Positions 11,727 through 23,900 of a DNA stretch of 64,000 nt are shown here, one piece after another. The stretch comes from Allium sativum (lineage: Eukaryota; Streptophyta; Magnoliopsida; Asparagales; Amaryllidaceae): contig CM060924.1 in NCBI GenBank assembly GCA_030737875.1, positions 145,322,197-145,386,196 on the forward strand, in the 5' to 3' direction. The translations under genes and the position numbers were made by a program. The notes under the pieces were generated by a model. It saw only the letters and a list, made by a program, of their open reading frames with translations. It made no database searches and had not been told where the DNA came from. The stretch's first letter is position 1. Each line of letters starts with the position of its first letter.

Positions 11727-13680
11727 GTTACACCCCGAATTTGCTCGACCTCCGAAGAGACAGAAAATGCGGATCATATGAGAACACGACGCATCAGAAC
11801 ACAAACATGAGAAAATTTCATTGCTATTACAACAATTTACATCAGAGTACAAGTTATTAGAGTAGGAAATAAATAATACACAACGGAAATACAATACCAT
11901 AGATTTGAATTACATTTAAATACATAAACATAATATGCAGTGGAAAACATCAACTACCACAACTGAAAGAGATACACGGATACAACGCTTTTCGAATATA
12001 GATCCAGCTGTAAACTAGGATCCTGCTAAAATAAATATCCGCAAAACCAAAACTACTAGTTGCCCATTTGAAAAATTTGGGAAGCCAAAGTTTAGGTAGA
12101 AACAATAAACTCCGAGTTAGTCATGGGACTGGTGTGAGAACTCAAAACAGCTATTAAACTTTATTTTAAAATAAGGTAAATCACGGGACCACGCTGCATG
12201 TCACGGAATGGGTTTACTCCCATTAATACTAGTTTGAAATTTAAAACATAAAACAACGCAATGCTTTTTGAAAAATGAAGCTATTATAAGACTCAAGTCC
12301 CATCACACAATGCAAACATAAACTAGAGGGTAGAGTTTTACCTTATAATGCCCAAATAAGCTTGATACACATAAAACAAAAATGATTTGATATATTATTA
12401 GTGTCTAGATGGTTTAAAAACACTTTCAACATAAACATATCAATCGTAGACGACATGAGCGTCCCATGCCACTATGCCACCATATAAGTTTATAACTAAA
12501 ATCGCACAATGTCATATTGGAAATTGGATTTCCGTCATGATTTAACGCAAGGGACGTCTCCTTACCGGTTTTGAGACACTCTAGCAAATGCCTCAGGATC
12601 ACACTTATGGGCAACCCTTGGATCTTCTAGGTCGGTCCATACCTAACGTTTGTGGATTAATTATTCCTGAAGAATACGTTTCCCGGTCCTATCGGACTTA
12701 TCACTTGACCAATGGCGACAATCAAATTCGAGGTGCCTCGTAATCCATCATCCACATAAATAAAAATGTCTGGGATCCATACCATGACACCACTTCTAGC
12801 TAGAAAGAAACACATGCACTCCTTGCAGTCACTATCCCGTTTTTGACTCATACCGGTGTGAGGCTCGCGAATTAATGCTATATACAAAGTTATTCTACTT
12901 AAAGATGTGCTTTGATCATCATCCACAAGGCCCTGATTTTCAATAAAAACCTTGATCATTTGCATCTTAAAATGCCACATTGTCGATTCATGCCATACAA
13001 CTGATATCTATCAATATATAACCTCTAAGCTCATACATCTCAAAGAAGGGTGTTAAGCAAGAGAATAAATTCTCCACCACCAAACAGATACATATTTAAT
13101 AGAAATCAATCAATACATAATGAAATACAATGTCAGACATAATCAATTTACAAGTTCGTTCTGGGTCTGAACGAACCTGGAGGCACCTTATTCCTCGTCC
13201 CATATGTCCAATACAAGAGAGAGTTCCTCGCATATTCGATCAATCTCCAAGTACGTTTGGATGATCACCACTTATTACCTTGTCTTGGGTATACAGCCCA
13301 ATCAAGACACCAGTAATCATCCAAACGATGTGAAGATCTCTTATCTTCAACCACCGTCTTCATCGTCGACTTAGTCGTCGTAACAGTTATCCAGAATGCG
13401 TTAAGCCAGGTCTTTCCGAATAACTCGTGTATATTATAATCAAGTTCTATAAAAACACATCGTATGCCTCATTCCGATCCAGGATATTATTTTATTCATA
13501 TATTCTTGGAAATCATTTCAAAGATTTTTAGTGTCTTTTCTCACTTAAACCAAATTAAGGTTTATCAACCAGTCGGGATTAACGAGCCTTATCGAAGTAA
13601 TCATTTATTTTACTATCTCATTCCCAACTTATTCATCCCATGGAGAAAAACTGGTAGTACCCCATATCCAACACCCACTG
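11727..13680 (-). repeat. Right (5') LTR of element A, segment 1
   Basis: First of three segments of the right LTR. It aligns with 1-1442 plus 6484-6975 of the left LTR and preserves the empty site of the CACTA insertion near 13198. It ends with CACTG (13676-13680), the target site of element C. An apparent 107-codon minus-strand ORF (12657-12980) is not open in related copies. Confidence 0.85.
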
Positions 13681-14363
13681 TGTAACACCCCGTATTTTCT
13701 GTGAACATAAAAATAACAAATAAAGGTATAATTAATTTTTAGAAAAATAATTTGGTAAAACGGGTTGCGCCGTTGCGTTCGTCTTGGAATTCTACTTGAG
13801 ATAGAGTCCGAGTTTGCGTAAATTGGACTCCGTATGAAAAAGATATCCTTAAATTAAATATTGCAGAAAAATATGGAAAAATAGGAATGAAAAAAAAGAA
13901 TAACGTTTAGCATTGTTCTAAGAATTGTAAGCAAAAGACATAATAGCTCATTTGGTTGGAACATGTGACTTGCATACAAGAGGTACAGAGTTCGATCCCC
14001 GCCAACGCCATATTTTTTTATTTTAGGGGAATGGCTAAAAAGCGGCTTAGTGTGAACGCGGTTCAAAAAAAAAAGTTGTTAAGTGTGAAAATGGTTAATT
14101 GGGAAGATAGATAAAAAGGAAATTAAATATATATACATTGAATATATATATATATATTTGAGAAGATAAATACAGTCAATTTATTTGGAGGGAAAGATTT
14201 ATGCATAAATAGATATGTATGTAAGTAGGTAACTTCATTATGCATTGATTTTGCATGTTGCAAGGAAAGTAGAAAGAAAAAAGGGAAATTAAAATTATAT
14301 GCTCGATTTCTTTTTTTTTAGGCAAGCAATTAATTTGCATTATTTGAATTTATGAATAGGTGC

Positions 14364-14395
<32 letters not shown>

Positions 14396-14476
14396 GAGCA
14401 GTTAATGTAAACATGCATAGATTGAAATTAGTTTGTAGAGGAGTGTTAATTTGTCATTGATATTAATTAAAAAGAG

Positions 14477-14510
<34 letters not shown>

Positions 14511-14770
14511 TAAGTAGGCATAATTTGGGTAATTGGTATGAAACGGTATAATTGGTATACCGTTAATTAGGAACATAATTAATGTTATAATTTAATGGTG
14601 AATGATTTACATATGAACCATAAATACGTAAATCAGTAAAAGATGAACATTTAGTACAAATAGAAGTTTATTAATTTGCTGAGTCATAAGGGCTGAGGTG
14701 TCACCCTATCTTGGTTGAGTGGTTGTGATTAATTCTAAGGACATCGACGGCTATAATCAAATTGAAACTC

Positions 14771-14778
14771 TATAAAAA
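14771..14778 (+). promoter_or_regulatory. Candidate TATA box in 5' LTR of element C
   Basis: TATAAAAA follows ACTC and precedes a GC-richer stretch. The same site recurs in the 3' LTR at 22075. With a poly(A) signal at 18053 this would make U3 about 1.1 kb and R plus U5 more than 3 kb. The assignment is positional. Confidence 0.45.
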
Positions 14779-15107
14779 CAGGGGTAGACTCAAACCTAAA
14801 ATCAAATGAAAATTAGAATAGCCGCCGTCATGCCATCGCCATGGAGTTCAGCATAGCCGTCACAAATTAAAGAAGAAGAAAACCTAATCAACAAACTAAA
14901 TCTACTCAACAACAAATCAAAGCTCTTTCTCTTTCTCTTCTTAAATTGTGAGTATGATGATTCTCACAAGATTATTATTAAATTAATTAGATTGAGTTAT
15001 GAATGGATCACAAGAAAGTGATATGAATTGTTATATGATATTATGTTATAGATCTCATGTTATGCTATTATGTTATCATATATATGTTGTTATGTTATTG
15101 TGAGTAT

Positions 15108-15272
15108 GTTGTAAATCATGCTATGTCATATGTTGTAAATCATGCTATGTCATATGATGTAAATCATGCTATGTCATATGTTGTAAATCATGCTATGTCA
15201 TATGATGTAAATCATGCTATGTCATATGTTGTAAATCATGCTATGTCATATGTTGTAAGTCATGCTATGTCA
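15108..15272 (+). repeat. 24-bp tandem repeat, seven units
   Basis: The unit contains GTAAATCATGCTATGTCATA and alternates between two variants (TGTTGTAAAT and TGATGTAAAT). Read in frame it gives the octapeptide VVNHAMSY or DVNHAMSY, which explains an 86-codon ORF that I do not consider a gene. The matching array in the 3' LTR has eight units. Confidence 0.92.
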
Positions 15273-16489
15273 TTATATACATATGTTGTAAATCTTATGT
15301 TGTTACATATGTTGTAGATCTTATACTATATTATCACATATGTTGTAATGATGTCATATATGTGTAATTCTCTATGTTAAGTTGTGTTGAATCATACATG
15401 TTGCAAAATCATGATGTTATTATTTATGCGAATTGGATCATGTTTAAAAATTGATGTTATTAAAATAAATGGATCTTGATTATGGGAATTTTCCTATTGA
15501 GTTAGGTGTAGCCATATACATGAATCTACAATTTAAATGGATCTTGATTATGGGAATTTGTCTATTAAGTTAGATGTACCCATATATGTATGAACCCATA
15601 TTATTAAGTTAGATGATGTTGATTTACACATGTACCTATGCAAGTTTATGAAATTGGGTTAAGATCATATTATGTGAATTATCAACAAGTTGACACCTTT
15701 AGATCCGTGACGTGTATAATCTTATGCAAGTTGTATTTTTGGACATATGCAAGTTTCACCCCTTTTCATGACTAGATCTATTTTAGTCACATATATATGT
15801 TGTTGTTGTTGTGATAATTTCTTTTATGCCATGAGTTGGACTATTCGAGTCCAACGTATAATTTACGTTTAATGAATGAACGTACAACGTGGGGTGGGGA
15901 TAATATTAAAGGATTTAATATTGAGAATTTGCATGGGATAGCCTTAAAAAGGCATATAACAAAAATTGAGATGATACTAAATTGCCTTAAAAGGTGGAAA
16001 ATTTAATTAAGACATTAATTGGAAAATTAATGTGTAGTAATGGACATAATTTAATTATGGATTAATTTGAATTAAAATGCCTTTTAATGGCATATAATGA
16101 ATTTGTGATGAAATTTGGTATGATTTTGCATACCATAAATGGATGGCCATAATTGAGTCAATTATGGACATCGTTAAAACTGGAAATTAATTAATAATTC
16201 AAATAGGGAATTATTAAAACTGGGGAAAAAGGATTTTTAATAATAAATGCTTAGGACACGAGGTTGGACTCGTTTGTGACGTAAACCTGCCCGGACCCGC
16301 CCGACAAATCCAGTAGTCACAAATGTCAGCCCAATGTGAGAGGTCCTAGGCCCAAACTAAAGCATAACAGTTGTAAAGACACGAGGTTAGAATCTTTTAT
16401 GGTGTAATATTGCCCGGACCCGCCCGGCAAATCCAGCTGCCATAAATGCCAGTCTAATGTGAGAGGTCTTTATGAGGCTATGGCCTTAA

Positions 16490-16830
16490 TGAATTAAGAA
16501 ATACTTAACCAGATAATCATGTAAGGTGGGACATGGGGGTTAAGTAGGTGCCTTGGGTGGCACGAGGAGTCTAGTGGTTTCCTTTATGGCATTTGAAATA
16601 CGATTAGTAAAGACTTAACCAAACACACATGTAAATGAACATGACTAAAGGGTTAAGTAGGTGCCTTGGGTGGCATGAGAAAACATATGATTAGTAACAC
16701 TTAACCAAAGTAAATATGTAAGTGGGACATGGGGGTTAAGTGGGTGCCTTGGGTGGCAGGTGGAATTACTAATAGAAAACCTTAACCAAATTTAGACATG
16801 TAAGTAGACATGGAGGGGTTAAGTGGGATA
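16490..16830 (+). repeat. Minisatellite-like direct repeats within the LTR of element C
   Basis: Four imperfect units carry ACTTAACCA followed by CATGTAA, a GACATGG-type box, GGGTTAAGTAGG and TGCCTTGGGTGGCA. Upstream, two copies of ACACGAGGTT with CCCGGACCCGCCCG lie at 16256-16470. Downstream, repeats of CCTAGTGGAGATAGGAGCAGG lie at 17180-17300. All recur in the 3' LTR. Confidence 0.8.
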
Positions 16831-18052
16831 TACTAAAGGGGACCAAGCCTAGGTGGGAAGCTTGGTGGGGGCCCTTTTCAGGCCAGTAGCCCATTTCGTA
16901 TCTTTGTGAGCTCGACCCAAATCGAGGACGGGACACGCCTACTGGGCCTGATTGTTACAGGCCAAAGCGGGTTAGCGGTGACAACGCAAGTCCAACGGGT
17001 TCATGTGCGTGCGTGGGCCCGGGCTGGTAGGTAAGACGTTGTTGCATCGTGTAGGTATAAGCCGTGCATCTCTGTTGTATCGGGTTGCCACTTTAGGGGA
17101 GTGATACACCCCACTGTGGGACCAGCACGGGTATCTACGAGTTAGGGAGCCGATCGAATGGGGCAGGGTAGTGAACACACCTAGTGGAGATAGGAGCAGG
17201 CGGCCCTTTGTAGTCAGCTAGGGATATATAAAGCTACCACTATTATTATTAACTACCAAGGGGGTACGCCTAGTGGAGATAGGAGCAGGAGGCACCTATG
17301 ACGTCAGCTAGGAGTACATGGAACTACCATTGAAGGAGGTACATCTAGAGGGGATAGGTACACGCTGGTTACGTATGGTAGCAGCTAGAGATATACTGTT
17401 AAACGAGGAGGATAGCGGGTACATCTAGTAGTACACGAAGCTATCATCATTCTATTTAAGTCAAGAGGGATCAAGATTCTAGAGTGACTAGTATGGGTGC
17501 AGTTAGTGTTAGTACAGTACAGAACGGTACAGTACAGTAGAGTATAGTAGTTATCCTATATTGATTAGCAAGCGCCAGTAACGTCAGTGTCAGCAGGCCA
17601 GTGTGGTGCAGTATTGTATTTATCCTTTAGTAATTAGGGGTGCCTATAACGTTACCTTTAACGATTGTCTATGTCCTTTGTCTACTCTTTCATATCGGTG
17701 GTTCATAGACATTTCCTTGTATTCCATCTTATGCCTTAGTCTAGTTATTTTGATAATAGTATTATAGAATTGTCATACTCACCAGACTTTATGTCTGACC
17801 CCCCCCCCCTCTTTTCCACATTTTTCTCCCTCCAGGTCCTCAGGTTGGACCCAGCTCTAGTGGAGCCTGATTGGATTGCTTATCTCTTTTGGAAAGCTAG
17901 GACTGCTGAAGTAAAGTCCAGCTTGTTATCTTCTTTAATGGCTATTTATGTAATGGGATTATGTATTTGTTTTATCAAGATGGATATTGTACTTGACTCT
18001 GATTTATGGTATTAAGATGTAATCAAACATGTTTTGACTTCTGCTGCAATGA

Positions 18053-18058
18053 AATAAA
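18053..18058 (+). terminator. Candidate poly(A) signal in LTR of element C
   Basis: AATAAA lies about 130 bp before the LTR end, after a TG-rich stretch. The 3' LTR has the same signal at 25377-25382, which would be the working one for the element transcript. Confidence 0.5.
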
Positions 18059-18189
18059 GTTTTTAATTTCCAAGTACTATCTTATATCTGTCTTGATGTA
18101 ATTTTACTATTCTATATTCACTTATAACCTCCATGGAAGTTAATGCATTCCCCTTGTGAGTGACATTAATGGACGTGGGGTGTTACACG

Positions 18190-18201
18190 TGGTACCAGAG
18201 C
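18190..18201 (+). other. Primer-binding site of element C
   Basis: TGGTACCAGAGC starts two bases after the LTR and differs from the Met-tRNA complement TGGTATCAGAGC at one position. Confidence 0.88.
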
Positions 18202-18529
18202 TGAAGGTTACCAGAACAGATATGAGATTTTGAAAAACTATTTTTCAAAAGCATTTTATAAAGAAATACTTTCAAAAATATGTTTTAAGAAGAGTATTTT
18301 TGAAAGAAAGGTTTATTTTAAGAACATAATCCCCAAGAGCCATATATCCTTCCTTCGATCCTCCGTTTTGAATCTCTTCCTCTTTCTCTTTTTTTGAATT
18401 TCCCCTCCGCGTACAGATGCTTTTTCTAAGATAAATAAGGACTTCCGTACGAAGGACGGAAGAACCACTTCAAGGGACTTAGACGTTTGTCGGGCTAGAA
18501 GTTAGTCCAAGGAGGTGGAGGGTTTGTGG

Positions 18530-20375
18530 GTACCTTTAAGATGGACGATGGGAGGAAGGTTCAAATAGCTGTTAGGTTAATAAAGGACGAAACCTCATCT
18601 TGGTGGGAGGACACGAAAGGATAATGTGAAGAAGACGGCTAGTTGTTTTGGAGAAATAGGACACCTTATTAGGATTGTCCAAAGAGGCAAGGATAAAGTA
18701 CAGGATCTTCTGGAGGGTAGTTGTATTCCCTCACGGCTGGTATCCCTGATGGGGGTAGGACCATCTAGGTTGAAATTTGGTTTTCTTTATCATTCTGTTC
18801 GAACCTTGTTTGATTCTGGCGCTTCATACTCGTTAGTATCTGCTTCGTTAGTTGAAACACTGCACCTATATACTAGTCTAGTTAAGGATCCCATTCTAGT
18901 CTCAAATCCTGTTGGTGGTTCGGCTCATCCTTAAAGGGTTTGTCAGGATTTGAGAGTGTCTATCTTGGGTGTTGGGTTTGAATGCAATGCCTTCATTCTT
19001 GGATTCACAGGCTGTAGTTTGATTCTAGGGATGGATTGGCTAGCCAGGTGTGGTGCCATCCTAGATGGGGAAAGGAGGGTAGTTAGACTGTGATTCGTTA
19101 TGGAAAGACCCTCGATATTTCTTGCGACCCTAAGGGTTTAGTGATGCTTAGCTGCCTAGTATCTTTTGACGCATCCAATGGTGATTTGGAATTTGTTTGT
19201 GTGGTCCGTGAGTATAGTGACATCTTTGATGAAGTGCGGGGTTTACCTAGAGGCGCGAAGTAAGTCTTCGTGTGTGCCTAGTGGATAGTTCAAAGCCAGT
19301 TATGTGAGCAATGATGGTTTTGGAGCAAGACTGGCAAGGATAGCCAGAGTCGGTTAAGTGCTCAATTATTTGGCCGTTTTACTAATATCATCTCACGTAG
19401 GTCGTCTGAATTCGAAGGAGGTATCCCTTGGGTGTTTGTCTGATATTGGTTTAGGACTTTGGGGCTTGCACTTGGGGGATGTCGAGTTCGACTAGGATGG
19501 TCTGCGTGAGAGATGGATAGTTGTGATGATGTTGCATGGGATATTATCCTAGTTTTCTCTAGAAGCGGAGAAGAACCTGCCCTATATCTTAGGGAAGTCT
19601 CAGGGAAAGGGTGATATGTTATGGAGGGAGACTATCGAAAGTCCATGAGAGGAATTGCCCTACCCACGACTTAGGATTGGCTGCCATAGCTTTTGCGCTC
19701 AAGTCTTGGCGGAAGTTTGAGCTGCTTACAGACCATAAGTCCCTAAAGTTTTGTTCTCTCAGAAAGATCTGAACTGGAGGCAGCAAAGGTGGATGGAGTT
19801 CTTGGCATCCTGCGATTTCGAGGTAGCATATACCCCTTGCAATGGGTAATATTGTGGTGGACGCCTTAAGTAGGAAAGGATCGGCATTGAGTCCTTTGTC
19901 TGTTGAGCGGCGTAGCTTAGAGTTTATCTCTACCATTGACTTTAGACCATCCATTGATTTTGTACTTGGTTCGCTAACGTCCGTTGAGGTCAGACCTACG
20001 CTTTTAGGATGGGTTGAAGATGCATAGCGAGATGACCTGCAGTGGTGGGGTTAGTAGAGAAGCTCATCTTAAAAAGGTATACCCTAGATGATAAGGGTTG
20101 GTTGCGTAGGGACGGTAGACTTTGTGTATCACGGGACGAAAGTTTGAGGAAGTGTTTACATGATATGGCGAAAGTGGTGGAGCCAAACACGCTTAAGGAA
20201 GTGGAAGTAGAGCGAGATGCCACGATCGGACTAGCTCCTACATGCATTCTTGGGTCGGAGATTAAGAAGTTGAGAAACCGAGAGGTCAATCTAGTCAAAG
20301 TGCAATGGGAAAAAGATCAAGGATACGCTACTTGGGAGATGGAAGAGAAGATTCGTTTGTTGTACTCCTTCCTTT
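18530..20375 (+). pseudogene. Degraded gag-pol of element C
   Basis: Motifs appear in the normal Ty3/gypsy order but in broken frames. A gag remnant with ETSSWWEDTKG is near 18585-18622. The retropepsin core LFDSGASYSLVS is near 18805-18840, followed by LILGMDWLARCG near 19018-19055. A protease-RT linker VVREYSDIFDEVRGLPRG lies near 19200-19260. A scrambled RT remnant lies at 19395-19560, and RNase H motifs THDLGLAAIAFALKSW and TDHKSLKF at 19655-19755, then VDALSRKGSA near 19858-19885. The start of the integrase zinc region (DDKGWLRRDGRLCVSRDESL) is at 20090-20155, then the C-terminal LVKVQWEKD and YATWEMEEK at 20290-20350. Most of gag, RT and the integrase core are absent, so this is internal deletion plus stops and frameshifts. 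Confidence 0.9.
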
Positions 20376-20974
20376 TCGGGGTTATGTCTTTTAGATTCTC
20401 CTTTATCGCCTAGCTTATACTTGTCCTATCTTTAGTATATCCTCTCGTTTAAGTCTTTGACCTTTAGAAGGGTAGTCCTATGGTTGAAACATGTGTTTGA
20501 GACATGTTATGTTTGATGGATGCAAGTGGATGCAAGTGTTTGCTAGTGGTTGCTCGTGGATGCATATACACACACTTTAGGCACTAGATCGGCTCAGTCA
20601 CTCTCATATTGCATATAAATATGTGTGTAGATTTAAATTAATGAATGAATAGTGGTTGTATTATCATATGGATGTTGCATTAAGATGAATGGTTGCGCAC
20701 GCATATAGAAATAATATGTATCATTCGGAATCTTTTGCAGGCATAATGGACGCATGGCACTATCATGGTTCGCATTAAGGAGGTCGACTGAATCAGTAGA
20801 CCGCCTGATTTTTGCATTGGATAAGGACATGTACACACACTATGCATGTAAACATGAAAGCATTAGAAGTCTCTTAAGGACAATGGATGCCTGTGCCTGA
20901 TGGTTGAGCAGATGGATGATTGGATGGTAGGACACATTCTTCCTAACTTGAAGATTTCGGGGACGAAATCCTTT

Positions 20975-20987
20975 AAGGAGGGGAGAA
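20975..20987 (+). other. Polypurine tract of element C
   Basis: AAGGAGGGGAGAA directly abuts the 3' LTR start at 20988. Upstream at 20955-20970 is GATTTCGGGGACGAAATC, a near-perfect palindrome also found beside the PPTs of elements A, D and E. Confidence 0.9.
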
Positions 20988-23900
20988 TGTAACACCCCGT
21001 ATTTTCTGTGAACATAAAAATAACAAATCAAGGTATAATTAATTTTTAGAAAAATAATTTGGTAAAACGGGTTGCGCCGTTGCGTTCGTCTTGGAATTCT
21101 ACTTGAGATAGAGTCCGAGTTTGCGTAAATTGGACTCCGTATGAAAAAGATATCCTTAAATTAAATATTGCGGCAAAATATGGAAAAAGAGGAATGAAAA
21201 AAAAGAATAACGTTTAGCATTGTTCTAAGAATTGTAAGCAAAAGACATAATAGCTCATTTGGTTGGAACATGTGACTTGCATACAAGAGGTACAGAGTTC
21301 GATCCCCGCCAACGCCATATTTTTTTATTTTAGGGGAATGGCTAAAAAGCGACTTAGTGTGAACGCGGTTCAAAAAAAAAAAGTTGTTAAGTGTGAAAAT
21401 GGTTAATTGGGAAGATAGATAAAAAGGAAATTAAATATATATACATTGAATATATATATAATTGAGAAGATAAATACAGTCAATTTATTTGGAGGGAAAG
21501 ATTTATGCATAAATAGATATGTATGTAAGTAGGTAACTTCATTATGCATTGATTTTGCATGTTGCAAGGAAAGTAGAAAGAAAAAGGGGAAATTAAATTA
21601 TATGCTCGATTTCTTTTTTTTTTTTAGGCAAGCAATTAATTTGCATTATTTGAATTTATGAATAGGTGCGTGTGTGTATATATATTTATATATATATGGG
21701 CAGTTAATGTAAACATGCATAGATTGAAATTAGTTTGTAGAGGAGTGTTAATTTGTCATTGATATTAATTAAAAAGAGAAATATATATATATATATATAT
21801 CTATATATATATATTAAGTAGGCATAATTTGGGTAATTGGTATGAAACGGTATAATTGGTATACCGTTAATTAGGAACATAATTAATGTTATAATTTAAT
21901 GGTGAATGATTTACATATGAACCATAAATATGTAAATCAGTAAAAGATGAACATTTAGTACAAATAGAAGTTTATTAATTTGCCGAGTCATAAGGGCTGA
22001 GGTGTCACCCTATCTTGGTTGAGTGGTTGTGATTAATTCTAAGGACATCGACGGCTATAATCAAATTGAAACTCTATAAAAACTGGGGTAGACTCAAACC
22101 TAAAATCAAATGAAAATTAGAATAGCCGCCGTCATGCCATCGCCATGGAGTTCAGCGTAGCCGTCACAAATTAAAGAAGAAGAAAACCTAATCAACAAAC
22201 TAAATCTACTCAACAACAAATCAAAGCTCTTTCTTTTTCTCTTCTTAAATTGTGAGTATGATAATTCTCACAAGATTATTATTAAACTAATTAGATTGAG
22301 TTATGAATGGATCACAAGAAAGTGATATGAATTGTTATATGCTATTATGTTATAGATCTCATCTTATGCTATTATGTTATCATATATATGTTGTTATGTT
22401 ATTGTGAGTATGTTGTAAATCATGCTATGTCATATGATGTAAATCATGCTATGTCATATGTTGTAAATCATGCTATGTCATATGATGTAAATCATGCTAT
22501 GTCATATGTTGTAAATCATGCTATGTCATATGATGTAAATCATGCTATGTCATATGTTGTAAATCATGCTATGTCATATGTTGTAAGTCATGCTATGTCA
22601 TTATATACATATGTTGTAAATCTTATGTTGTTACATATGTTGTAGATCTTATACTATATTATCACATATGTTGTAATGATGTCATATATGTGTAATTCTC
22701 TATGTTAAGTTGTGTTGAATCATACATGTTGCAAAATCATGATGTTATTATTTATGCGAATTGGATCATGTTTAAAAATTGATGTTATTAAAATAAATGG
22801 ATCTTGATTATGGGAATTTGCCTATTGAGTTAGGTGTAGCCATATACATGAATCTACAATTTAAATGGATCTTGATTATGGGAATTTGTCTATTAAGTTA
22901 GATGTACCCATATATGTATGAACCCATATTATTAAGTTAGATGATGTTGATTCACACATGTACCTATGCAAGTTTATGAAATTGGGTTAAGATCATATTA
23001 TGTGAATTATCAACAAGTTGACACCTTTAGATCCGTGACGTGTATAATCTTATGCAAGTTGTATTTTTGGACATATGCAAGTTTCACCCCTTTTCGTGAC
23101 TAGATCTATTTTAGTCACATATATATGTTGTTGTTGTTGTGATAATTTCTTTTATGCCATGAGTTGGACTATTCGAGTCTAACGTATATTTTACGTTTAA
23201 TGAACGAACGTACAACGTGGGGTGGGGATAATATTAAAGGATTTAATATTGAGAATTTGCATGGGATAGCCTTAAAAAGGCATATAACAAAAATTGAGAT
23301 GATAATAAATTGCCTTAAAAGGTGGAAAATTTAATTAAGACATTAATTGGAAAATTAATGTGTAGTAATGGACATAATTTAATTATGGATTAATTTGAAT
23401 TAAAATGCCTTTTAATGGCATATAATGAATTTGTGATGAAATTTGGTATGATTTTGCATACCATAAATGGATGGCCATAATTGAGTCAATTATGGACATC
23501 GTTAAAACTGGAAATTAATTAATAATTCACATAGGGAATTATTAAAACTGGGGAAAAAGGATTTTTAATAATAAATGCTTAGGACACGAGGTTGGACTCG
23601 TTTGTGACGTAAACCTGCCTGGACCCGCCCGGCAAATCCAGTAGTCACAAATGTCAGCCCAATGTGAGAGGTCCTAGGCCCAAACTAAAGCATAATAGTT
23701 GTAAAGACACGAGGTTAGACTCTTTTATGGTGTAAGACTGCCCGGACCCGCCCGGCAAATCCAGCTGCCATAAATGCCAGTCTAATGTGAGAGGTCTTTA
23801 TGAGGCTATGGCCTTAATGAATTAAGAAATACTTAACCAGATAATCATGTAAGGTGGGACATGGGGGTTAAGTAGGTGCCTTGGGTGGCACGAGGAGTCT

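Larger units (their letters stand above)
13681..18187 (+). repeat. 5' LTR of element C
   Basis: The 4507-bp LTR starts TGTAACACCCC and ends GGGGTGTTACA immediately before the PBS. It contains TA and TG microsatellites near 14365-14395 and 14480-14510, a 24-bp tandem array (15108-15272), long minisatellite-like repeats (16250-17400), and a C run near 17800-17810 that is absent from the 3' copy. The small ORFs at 15057-15317 and 17770-18015 are by-products of repeats or lie in LTR sequence. Confidence 0.93.

Noticed and set aside
12657..12980. A 107-codon minus-strand ORF with similar ORFs at 911-1102 and 33566-33757, suggesting a conserved LTR protein.
   Set aside because: The related copies at 38280-38420 and 52840-52930 have shifted frames or stops at the shared block, so conservation is at the DNA level and not the protein level.
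15057..15317. An 86-codon ORF with octapeptide repeats, also at 22388-22645.
   Set aside because: It is the in-frame reading of a 24-bp tandem repeat. Its length changes with copy number and there is no family or start context.
17770..18015. An 81-codon ORF in the 5' LTR of element C.
   Set aside because: Its frame crosses a C run that differs in the 3' LTR, and it lies in LTR sequence near the poly(A) signal.
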